Below, one piece after another: positions 15,157 to 22,199 of a stretch of 24,084 nucleotides of DNA. Numbering within the stretch: position 1 is the first letter of the stretch; each line of letters starts with the position of its first letter. A program made the translations under genes and the position numbers. The DNA is taken from NCBI GenBank assembly GCA_937967465.1, contig CALBSW010000158.1, positions 1-24,084 on the forward strand, in the 5' to 3' direction. The notes below the pieces were generated by a model. The model searched no databases. It saw only the letters and a list, made by a program, of their open reading frames with translations, and had not been told where the DNA came from. This stretch comes from an uncultured Flavobacteriales bacterium (GTDB lineage: Bacteria; Bacteroidota; Bacteroidia; Flavobacteriales_D; Sanyastnellaceae).

Positions 15157-16545
15157 ATGACTGCACAGGACTTTCTCCACGCCAACAAAGACCGCTTTCT
15201 CGAAGAGCTCTTTGACCTCCTTCGCATTCCCTCCATCAGTGCGGATCCCGCTTACCGTGACGATGTCATGCGCTGCGCGGATTCCGTCGCAGACCACTTG
15301 CGCAAGGCCGGGGCGGACCGTGTGGAGGTGATGGGCACCCCGGGATACCCCGTGGTCTATGGAGAGCGCATCGTCGACCCTGCCTTGCCGACGGTTCTGG
15401 TTTACGGCCACTACGATGTGCAGCCGCCAGACCCGCTCGATCTGTGGACGTCGCCGGCGTTCGAGCCGGTCATCCGCAAGACGGAGCTCCACCCTGAAGG
15501 CGCCATTTTCGCCCGGGGCGCATGCGACGACAAAGGCCAGATGTTCATGCACGTCAAGGCCTTGGAGGCCATGGTGCAGGCGGGAGATCAGCCGGTGAAC
15601 CTGAAGTTCATCATCGAGGGTGAAGAGGAAGTGGGCAGCGACCACCTGGATGATTTCCTGGAGCAGAACAAGGCCTTGCTCGCTGCCGATGTGGTGCTGG
15701 TGAGTGACACCGGCATCATTGCCAATGACATCCCGAGCATCACGACGGGACTGCGCGGTTTGAGCTACGTCGAAGTGAAGGTGACGGGCCCCAACCGGGA
15801 CCTGCACAGCGGGCTGTACGGCGGCGCTGCACCCAATCCGATCAACATCCTGTGCGAATTGGTGGCCTCATTGAAGGACGACCAGCAGCGGATCACCGTG
15901 CCCGGTTTCTACGACAAGGTCATCGAGTTGTCTGTCGAAGAGCGTGAAGCCATGGCCGAGGCGCCATTCAGCGAAGAGGAGTACAAGGCGAGCATCGGCA
16001 TCGGCGGCACGGAAGGAGAGAAGGATTACAGTGCACCGGAGCGCATGTCCATTCGCCCCACGTTGGATGTCAATGGCATCTGGGGGGGATACACAGGTGA
16101 AGGCGCCAAGACGGTCATTGCCTCGGAAGCGCACGCCAAGATTTCCATGCGCCTGGTCCCGGACCAGGATCCGGACGAGATCACCCAACTCTTCAAGACC
16201 CACTTCGAGTCCATTTGCCCCGAGAGTTGCAAGGTTGAGGTCATGATCAACCACGGTGCACACCCGGCGGTGACGCCCATCGATCACCCGGGATACCGGG
16301 CTGCGGCTGCAGCCATGGAGGCCACCTTCGGCCGGAAGCCCGTTCCGTCGCGCGGTGGAGGCAGCATCCCCATCGTGACCAGCTTCGAGCGCATCCTCGG
16401 TCTCAAGACCGTCCTCATGGGCTTCGGGCTCGACAGCGACGCCATTCACAGCCCGGACGAGCACTACGGGGTCTTCAACTATTTCAAGGGCATCGAGACC
16501 ATCCCGCATTTCCACGCGCGGTTTGCCGAATTCCATGCCGGCTGA
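15157..16545 (+). CDS. M20 family metallodipeptidase (CNDP/Dug1-like)
   Basis: A 462-residue di-zinc peptidase of family M20, probably a cytosolic dipeptidase of the CNDP/DUG1 type. Metal ligands are visible: His85 (in YGHYDVQP), bridging Asp124 (in GACDDKGQ), Glu158 next to the catalytic base Glu157 (in EGEEEVGS), Asp184 (in VSDTG) and His431 (in DAIHSPDEH). The lid domain carries GPNRDLHSGLYGG, the usual dimer and substrate loop. Length and motif order are normal, and no signal peptide is seen. The frame is open upstream to 15064, but the ATG at 15157 gives the family-typical start and clears the preceding terminator. Its end overlaps the start of the LEA14-like gene by 11 bases. Confidence 0.93.
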   Translation: MTAQDFLHANKDRFLEELFDLLRIPSISADPAYRDDVMRCADSVADHLRKAGADRVEVMGTPGYPVVYGERIVDPALPTVLVYGHYDVQPPDPLDLWTSPAFEPVIRKTELHPEGAIFARGACDDKGQMFMHVKALEAMVQAGDQPVNLKFIIEGEEEVGSDHLDDFLEQNKALLAADVVLVSDTGIIANDIPSITTGLRGLSYVEVKVTGPNRDLHSGLYGGAAPNPINILCELVASLKDDQQRITVPGFYDKVIELSVEEREAMAEAPFSEEEYKASIGIGGTEGEKDYSAPERMSIRPTLDVNGIWGGYTGEGAKTVIASEAHAKISMRLVPDQDPDEITQLFKTHFESICPESCKVEVMINHGAHPAVTPIDHPGYRAAAAAMEATFGRKPVPSRGGGSIPIVTSFERILGLKTVLMGFGLDSDAIHSPDEHYGVFNYFKGIETIPHFHARFAEFHAG

Positions 16546-17008
16546 GGCCAGAAGGTGTTGGGTCCCAGTGGCCTTGTTGTGGTTCGCCTGTGCGGGCACC
16601 GGATGCATCACCCCCGATGACTTTGAAGTGCGTCGGGTCGATTTGGGCAACCTGCAGCAGGTCGGGTCAGATCAAACGGCCTTGGTGATGGACATCACGA
16701 TGTACAATCCGAACCGATTCGACGTGCGCGTCACAGGGTCGTCTTTGGGATTGTGGCTCGCAGGGGATTCCATCGGGACGTTGTCCTTTGCGCCAGAAAC
16801 AGAAATGGCGGGCAGGACCTCAGCTGAGGTGGAAATGCAAGCCACCCTCGACAGCGACAAGCTCAGCCGGCTGATGTCGACCCGGTGGTTTGAATTCCTG
16901 CTGCAGGGTGTGCCGGTGCGGGTCCATGGTTGGGTCTCCGGCAAAGCCTGGGGCGTGGAGCGGACGTTGCAGATCCACCACGAGGAGCGCATCCAAGTGG
17001 TCCAATGA
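16535..17008 (+). CDS. LEA14-like (WHy domain) lipoprotein
   Basis: A 157-residue probable lipoprotein. The N-terminus is a basic stretch followed by a hydrophobic core ending AGTGC, a plausible but imperfect lipobox with Cys24 as the lipid site. The mature part is an LEA14/water-stress-hypersensitive beta-sandwich, marked by MYNPNRFDV (Asn58-Pro59-Asn60), then SSLGLWLAGDSIG and a Ser/Thr-rich strand pair. In bacteria these small lipoproteins have no proven role; stress or envelope integrity is only a guess. The ATG at 16535 overlaps the dipeptidase stop by 11 bases, implying coupled expression. A hairpin follows the stop directly. Confidence 0.82.
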   Translation: MPAEARRCWVPVALLWFACAGTGCITPDDFEVRRVDLGNLQQVGSDQTALVMDITMYNPNRFDVRVTGSSLGLWLAGDSIGTLSFAPETEMAGRTSAEVEMQATLDSDKLSRLMSTRWFEFLLQGVPVRVHGWVSGKAWGVERTLQIHHEERIQVVQ

Positions 17009-17011
17009 ACA

Positions 17012-17040
17012 AGGCCGCCTCCCAAAAAGGGAGACGGCCT
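17012..17040. terminator. Hairpin between convergent genes
   Basis: AGGCCG and CTCCC (17012-17023) pair with GGGAG and CGGCCT (17029-17040), giving an 11-bp stem with one internal mismatch and an AAAAA loop. It lies between the LEA14-like gene and the minus-strand small secreted protein gene. No T-run follows on either strand, so it may act as a terminator or as a 3'-end stabiliser. Confidence 0.6.
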
Positions 17041-17065
17041 CGGTAGAAAGTCAGGAAGAGAAGGC

Positions 17066-17383
17066 TCAGCCGATGGACAGGATGACCCGACCGTTGGAAT
17101 CGACGATTTCGGCCCGGACCACTTCAGATCCATCAGGCAGCTCGAAGACAAAGGCTTGGTAGGCCATGTGGGCTTGGGTCAGGTTCCGATGCTTGGAGGC
17201 ATGGAAGGCCCGGTTGCCTTTGTCATCCAGTGCGAGAACGGTGACGGCGTAGGTCACTTGCGTGGCGTTGTCCAAGGTGACGACGTCGCTGGTGTTGTCG
17301 TGGGCCAGGGTGGTGGTGCTGGCAGAAGCGGAAGCTGCGGTGAAGACGAAGGCGGCAGCGAGGAGGGAGAAGAACTTGTTCAT
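17066..17383 (-). CDS. Small secreted protein, paralogue B (105 aa)
   Basis: A 105-residue exported protein of unknown function, paralogous to the one encoded at 14697-15014 on the other strand. The signal peptide (MNKFFSLLAAAFVFTAASAS) is identical except for one residue. The mature domain has diverged, and only its C-terminal part (YQAFVFELPDGSEVVRAEI, DSNGRVILS) remains clearly similar. There are no cysteines and no membrane segment beyond the signal peptide. The ATG at 17383 matches the paralogue, although the frame is open further upstream. Its upstream region is part of the inverted repeat. It faces the LEA14-like gene convergently and diverges from the large Asp-box protein. Confidence 0.85.
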   Translation of the reverse strand: MNKFFSLLAAAFVFTAASASASTTTLAHDNTSDVVTLDNATQVTYAVTVLALDDKGNRAFHASKHRNLTQAHMAYQAFVFELPDGSEVVRAEIVDSNGRVILSIG

Positions 17384-17487
17384 GACGTAGAGATTTTGGG
17401 TGGTTGTTGTTCGTTGACAGAGCAAACATGGCGGGAGGACTGGGCCGCTGAACTGACCCCGCACAGCACCGCCGATGACAATCGTCA
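17277..17487 (-). repeat. Inverted repeat copy B: promoter, leader and signal-peptide region
   Basis: This is the minus-strand counterpart of 14591-14803. Non-coding identity is 83 of 85 bases and coding identity 94 of 107 bases in the ungapped parts. The outer edge again coincides with the TGAC-GATT-GTCA motif (17476-17487), beyond which the two loci are unrelated. Together the copies form an inverted repeat of about 210 bases enclosing about 2.5 kb. Confidence 0.9.
17423..17452 (-). promoter_or_regulatory. Putative promoter of small secreted protein B
   Basis: On the minus strand, TTC (17452-17450) and CATGTTTG (17430-17423) are spaced by 19 bases, identical to copy A at 14626-14655. An A/C-rich leader runs to the ATG at 17383. 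The match to the Bacteroidota consensus is imperfect in both boxes; the exact conservation in both copies is the main support. Confidence 0.5.
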
Positions 17488-17553
17488 ACGCTTTGTGGAC
17501 GTCTCCCCCTTCACGCCCCGTCCGCCTCAGTCGACGGGGGTATCTTGCCTTTC

Positions 17554-20500
17554 ATGATGCCCAAGCTTCTTTTCCGTTCGGTCGCTGTGTTTTGCCTTTT
17601 GGCCTTCTTCGGTCCCTTGGCCCAAGGCCAATCCTTGTTTGAAGACCATCCGGTCCGGCACATCGGTCCCGGCACCATGAGCGGCCGGGTGACGGCCTTG
17701 GATGTGGACCCCACCGACCGGGACATCATCTATGCCGGAACCGCCAGTGGTGGGTTGTGGCGCAGCACGTCCAGTGGGGCGTCGTGGGAGCCGCTGTTCG
17801 ACGACCAAGACATCCTCAGCATTGGATCCGTGGCGGTCGCACCATCCAACCCCGACGTCATCTGGGCCGGCACCGGAGAGGGCAACCCACGCAACAGCCA
17901 CACCTCCGGTCGGGGCATTTACCGTTCCATCGACGGGGGCGCCACCTGGTCCATGATGGGCCTGGAGGACACGCGGACCATTCACCGCATCCGCATTCAC
18001 CCCAATGACCCGAAGACCGTGTATGTCGCGGCCATGGGATCTGCGTGGGGGCCCAATCCCGAGCGCGGCGTGTTCCGGACCCGGGACGGTGGGGAGACCT
18101 GGGACCACGTTCTGTCCATTGACGACACGACCGGTTGTGCCGAGATGATCATGGACCCGAGCAATCCCGACAAGCTGTTTGCGGCCATGTGGTCCTTCCA
18201 CCGCGAACCCTGGTTCTTCACTTCGGGTGGCGAAGGCAGTGGCTTGTACGTGACCCATGACGGCGGCGACAACTGGACCGAGCTTGGCGAGGACGAGGGG
18301 CTTCCGGGTGGCGAATTGGGCCGCATGGGCCTTGCCATGAGCCCAGCGGATCCTGACATCGTCTACGCCTTGGTTGAATCGAAGAAGACCGGATTGTACA
18401 AGTCCACCAATGGCGGCATGGACTGGGACTTGGTTTCAACGGAGAACATCGGCAACCGCCCGTTCTATTACGCAGAGATTCACGCGGACCCGCAGGACCC
18501 GGACCGGCTCTTCAACCTGTACAGCATGGTGAGCGAGAGCACCGATGGCGGACGCTCCTTCGAGGTGATCCTGCCTTACAGCGGCGCCCACCCGGATCAC
18601 CACGCCTGGTATCAGGACCCGCAGGATTCGGATTTCATTCTCAACGGCAACGATGGGGGCATCAACATCAGCCGGGATGGTGGGGAGACTTGGACCTTCG
18701 TCCGCAACCTGCCGGTGGGCCAATTCTATCACATCAACGTCGACGACGACATCCCGTACAATGTCTACGGCGGCCTTCAGGACAACGGCTCTTGGAAAGC
18801 GCCGGCCTACGTCTGGCACGGCGATGGCATCCGCAATGAGGACTGGCAGGAAATCAGCTTCGGCGACGGATTCGATGTGGTGCCCATGCCGGGCGATGTG
18901 GACATGGCCTATGCGATGTCCCAAGGCGGCAATGTGTACCGCATTCACATTCCCACCGGCGCGATGGCGTACATCCAGCCCAACCACCCTGACACGACGG
19001 CCTTGCGTTTCAATTGGAACGCGGCCATTGCGGTGGATCCTCACAATGCCAATGGCCTGTATTTCGGCAGCCAGTTCGTCCACTACAGCGACGACCGCGG
19101 CCAGTCCTGGCGCATTCTGTCACCCGACCTGACCACCAACGATCCGGAGAAGCAGAAGCAGACCGAGAGCGGCGGCCTGACGACGGATGCCACCAACGCG
19201 GAAAACCACACGACGTTGCTGTGCATCGCCCCGCACCCCGAGCGCCCGGGTGAAGTCTGGGCGTCCTCGGACGACGGTCAGTTGCACCGCACGGTCAATG
19301 GCGGCGACACTTGGGAGAGCCTCGCGTCCCGTCTGAAAGGGTTGCCGGAAGGCAGCTGGATTCCGCAAGTCCGCATTTCCCCGCACAACCCCGATGAGGT
19401 GTATGTGGTGGCCAACAATTACCGCCGCAACGACTGGACGCCTTACCTGTACCGCACCCGCGACGGGGGTGCGAAGTGGGAGCGCATCATCGACAGCGAG
19501 GACGTTCTCGGCCATGTGCAGTGCGTGCTGCAGGATCCCGAAGTGGCCGAGCTCATTTGGGCTGGTACCGAGCAGGGACTCTGGTGGAGCCACGATGGTG
19601 GATTCGCATGGCAGCGCTGGAAGGAGGGGGTGCCCGCCGTTCCGGTGCGTGACATCGTGCTGCAGGAGCGGGAATCGGACCTGGTCCTCGGCACGTTCGG
19701 CCGTGGGGTCTACATCCTCGATGGCCTTGAGGTCATCCGCGCCTGGGTGGCCGGTGGCGAGGACGACGAATTCGGTGGGGCGGCCTGCACCTTCTTTGCT
19801 CCGGATGCCGGGGTCATGAGCGAATGGCGCCGCCCGGCCGGTGAACGCTTCCCGGCCGACAGCTACTGGTCTGGGGACAACAAGGGGCGGGGCGCCCGCA
19901 TCCGATGCCACTTCAATGAGGACAGCCTGTCTGCCATTGAAGGGGACGAGCTGCTGCTGCATGTGTTGAGTGCGACTGGAGACACGGTCCGGACCATGGA
20001 GCCGGAGCCCGAGGCGGGTATGGACTTGCTGTATTGGGACATGCGTGGCACGGGCACGTTCTGGCCATCGCGTCGAAAGCGAAGCGAGGATGCCCGTCCC
20101 GGAGGCGGATTCCCGGTCGATCCGGGCACCTACCGCATGGTGCTCGAAGTCCGTGGCGATTCCACAGCCCGCGTTTGGGCCGAGACGGACATGCAGGTCA
20201 TGGCCGATCCGCGCCGCGCACCGCAGGCCGACATCGTGGCCTCTCAGCGGGCCCACATGGAGAAGGTGTACGGTGTGGTGGGGCGTGCCGATGACGTCTA
20301 CGAGGAATTGAAGCGCATGCGCCGCGCAGAAAAGGCGGTGTCCCAGCGGATGCGCCACGCCAAGCGCGGCCTGGCGGAGGGGGACTCCACGTACAAGGCC
20401 GTCACGACCTTGACCGACTCCTTGAAAGGGGAATGGACGGAGTTGGATGAGCGCTACTTCACGCCAGAGGACTTCAATGGCTACGATGCTGTCGTGCGCA

Positions 20501-20706
20501 TTCAGGACCGCGTCTGGCACGCCATGAGCTATGCCGATGGCGGCTTGTCCGCCCCGGCCGCCAACGCAGATGACGCCCTCAAGGCGCTGGACCGTGCCGT
20601 CACGGATGCCGAGGAGCACTTGGGCCGCATCCGCGAGGTGTTCACCGCATGGCGCACCGAGGTCGAAGCCGTCGACTGGCCGCTCTTCGGCGAGTTCGAG
20701 GAGTAA
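17554..20706 (+). CDS. Secreted Asp-box (BNR/VPS10-like) beta-propeller protein
   Basis: A 1050-residue exported protein. An N-terminal signal peptide runs to about residue 25 (ending LAQGQS). Residues about 40-720 are repeats with Asp-box motifs (S/T-x-D-x-G-x-x-W), for example SIDGGATW (125-132), TRDGGETW (176-183), THDGGDNW (234-241), SRDGGETW (373-380), SDDRGQSW (512-519), TVNGGDTW (580-587), TRDGGAKW (635-642) and SHDGGFAW (679-686). These indicate two sortilin/VPS10-like beta-propellers. GGLQDNGSW is a further family motif. The region 750-880 looks beta-rich and 890-1050 helical and charged. No catalytic residues are recognisable. Such proteins are sometimes annotated as glycosyl hydrolases on propeller fold alone, which is not supported here. 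ATG 17554 or 17557 may be used. No type IX secretion tail was recognised. Confidence 0.88.
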   Translation: MMPKLLFRSVAVFCLLAFFGPLAQGQSLFEDHPVRHIGPGTMSGRVTALDVDPTDRDIIYAGTASGGLWRSTSSGASWEPLFDDQDILSIGSVAVAPSNPDVIWAGTGEGNPRNSHTSGRGIYRSIDGGATWSMMGLEDTRTIHRIRIHPNDPKTVYVAAMGSAWGPNPERGVFRTRDGGETWDHVLSIDDTTGCAEMIMDPSNPDKLFAAMWSFHREPWFFTSGGEGSGLYVTHDGGDNWTELGEDEGLPGGELGRMGLAMSPADPDIVYALVESKKTGLYKSTNGGMDWDLVSTENIGNRPFYYAEIHADPQDPDRLFNLYSMVSESTDGGRSFEVILPYSGAHPDHHAWYQDPQDSDFILNGNDGGINISRDGGETWTFVRNLPVGQFYHINVDDDIPYNVYGGLQDNGSWKAPAYVWHGDGIRNEDWQEISFGDGFDVVPMPGDVDMAYAMSQGGNVYRIHIPTGAMAYIQPNHPDTTALRFNWNAAIAVDPHNANGLYFGSQFVHYSDDRGQSWRILSPDLTTNDPEKQKQTESGGLTTDATNAENHTTLLCIAPHPERPGEVWASSDDGQLHRTVNGGDTWESLASRLKGLPEGSWIPQVRISPHNPDEVYVVANNYRRNDWTPYLYRTRDGGAKWERIIDSEDVLGHVQCVLQDPEVAELIWAGTEQGLWWSHDGGFAWQRWKEGVPAVPVRDIVLQERESDLVLGTFGRGVYILDGLEVIRAWVAGGEDDEFGGAACTFFAPDAGVMSEWRRPAGERFPADSYWSGDNKGRGARIRCHFNEDSLSAIEGDELLLHVLSATGDTVRTMEPEPEAGMDLLYWDMRGTGTFWPSRRKRSEDARPGGGFPVDPGTYRMVLEVRGDSTARVWAETDMQVMADPRRAPQADIVASQRAHMEKVYGVVGRADDVYEELKRMRRAEKAVSQRMRHAKRGLAEGDSTYKAVTTLTDSLKGEWTELDERYFTPEDFNGYDAVVRIQDRVWHAMSYADGGLSAPAANADDALKALDRAVTDAEEHLGRIREVFTAWRTEVEAVDWPLFGEFEE

Positions 20707-20709
20707 GGG

Positions 20710-21339
20710 TCAGTTGCCGCGGAGGCTCCAGCCGATGCCGAAGTGCAGGGCGACGTTGCGGACGCGCGGTCCGAAGGGGGTGGCGCCGAGCACTGGGCCG
20801 TCCTTCTTGAGGCTCAGCGCGCTGCCGGAGATGCGGGCTTGGAAGAAGGCCGATTCGCCGATGGGGGTGCGGGCATAGGCTTGCCCGCCGATGTCCCACG
20901 TGTTGAGCTGGTCCTCCAGGCTGCTCGAGGTATCTGAGACACGCTGCCACTTCTCAGCCTTGATCATCCGGCCGAAATAGGGCCCGACTCCCACTTGATA
21001 GTCGCCGAGGTTGACATCGAGCAGAATCGGAATGTCGATGTAGTTCATCCGCAGCTCGATGGTGGTGGTGCCAACCTCGGGGTCTCCACCGCGGCGGCTG
21101 CCTTTCTCGGCGTAGTGCATTTCGAGGCGGATGCCCCAGTAGTTCTCCGGGTTGCGGATGTCAATGAAGGCCCCTCCGGACAGCCCAAGCTTGTTGAATC
21201 CGGTGTAGTCGTCTCCCTGAACCTGCGCGGCATTGATGCCGGCCACGGGGCCACCGTCGAACCGCAAGACCTGTGCTTCGGCCAGGCTGGCGAAGGCCAT
21301 GACCAGACACAGGAGCGGCAGGTGCAGTGAGCGCATCAT
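20710..21339 (-). CDS. PorT-like outer membrane beta-barrel protein
   Basis: A 209-residue outer membrane protein with a signal peptide (residues 1 to about 22, ending LAEAQ) and alternating beta-strands typical of the PorT/outer-membrane-beta-barrel family. Hallmarks are the ELRMNYIDIPILLDV strand, followed by GVGPYFGRMI, and a final strand ending in FGIGWSLRGN. It may be a small eight-stranded barrel of structural or adhesive role. The ATG at 21339 overlaps the stop of the upstream Omp28-like gene (ATGA). It is the last gene of the minus-strand envelope operon. Its stop is three bases from that of the large Asp-box gene, with no terminator between. Confidence 0.82.
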   Translation of the reverse strand: MMRSLHLPLLCLVMAFASLAEAQVLRFDGGPVAGINAAQVQGDDYTGFNKLGLSGGAFIDIRNPENYWGIRLEMHYAEKGSRRGGDPEVGTTTIELRMNYIDIPILLDVNLGDYQVGVGPYFGRMIKAEKWQRVSDTSSSLEDQLNTWDIGGQAYARTPIGESAFFQARISGSALSLKKDGPVLGATPFGPRVRNVALHFGIGWSLRGN

Positions 21340-22199
21340 TCGGTCCACGGGAGATCGAGGCAATTCAGGACTTCACCATCGCTGTTGGTGAGCACGGCCA
21401 GCACGTGGCTGTTGTCCCGCATCCATTCCGGATTCCAAACCATGGTGTAGTCGAGTTGGAGGCTGAGTCCAGCAGCTGGGTCGGTGGCCACAACGAGGCC
21501 GTCGGCACCGTTGAGGCTGCTGCGCAGCACGTGGTTGTGCTCGAAGTCTTCGATGACCTCGGGATCATTGCCGTAATCCAGCTGGGCTGCGATGATGTGG
21601 CTTTCGTTGAGCAACAGGGCGAGCCGCACGTCACCCGAGACGGCCTCGGCAAAAGTGATGTGGGTGTGCAGGTGGACGTCGTCGGCCACCGAAGGGTCCG
21701 AGATGACGGCACCCTGAAGGTGAGCCGATGGCGTCAGGGCAAGTTCCGCTGAGACCAGCGCGGGCCAGTTGTTGGGCGAGGCGATCTCCGAAGGTCCACC
21801 GCGGCGGTTGACTCGGCCGATGGGGTTCACCTGGAAGGCGAGCTGGTCCCAGAAGAGGTTGCCCTCCGGATTGGTCCAATCGGTGTCGAACGGGGCATCG
21901 CTGACGGCGGCCAGGGAGCCCGCATGGATGGCGAGCGGGTGAACGAGGCCGGCATTGTCCTCGGCGAGCTGTTCGGCGAGTTCGCCTGCGGGTGGGCAGT
22001 TGCCACATTGGTGCGCCGTGAAGTCTTCGAGCAGCACGTGTTGCGGGCCGTCCGTCATCGGCTCGAAGGTGGGCGGCTCGGCTTCGCCCCGGTAACCGAT
22101 GGTCAGGGGAATGACCGGATCGTCGATGACATCACAACCGCTGAAGGCGGCCAGGGCCAACAGCAAGACGGAGAAGGGACGGAGAAGGGAATGTTGCAT
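21336..22199 (-). CDS. Omp28-like thioredoxin-fold lipoprotein
   Basis: A 287-residue lipoprotein with lipobox AFSGC (Cys22) and an N-terminal thioredoxin-like domain. The pair Cys65-x-x-Cys68 in FTAHQCGNCPPAGE matches the Omp28-related outer membrane protein family of Bacteroidota. Residues after about 175 form a beta-rich domain with DVHLHTHITFAEAVSGDVRL and a C-terminal VLNCLDLPW region. Omp28 family members are surface or outer-membrane lipoproteins; a redox role for the CxxC is plausible but unproven. The start overlaps the barrel gene stop as TGATG, and its stop overlaps the following PorT-like gene. This argues for stoichiometric, coupled expression of the whole set. Confidence 0.85.
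   Translation of the reverse strand: MQHSLLRPFSVLLLALAAFSGCDVIDDPVIPLTIGYRGEAEPPTFEPMTDGPQHVLLEDFTAHQCGNCPPAGELAEQLAEDNAGLVHPLAIHAGSLAAVSDAPFDTDWTNPEGNLFWDQLAFQVNPIGRVNRRGGPSEIASPNNWPALVSAELALTPSAHLQGAVISDPSVADDVHLHTHITFAEAVSGDVRLALLLNESHIIAAQLDYGNDPEVIEDFEHNHVLRSSLNGADGLVVATDPAAGLSLQLDYTMVWNPEWMRDNSHVLAVLTNSDGEVLNCLDLPWTE

Noticed and set aside
17545..17553. TTG start for the Asp-box protein
   Set aside because: Two ATG codons follow within 12 bases and give a better signal peptide start.
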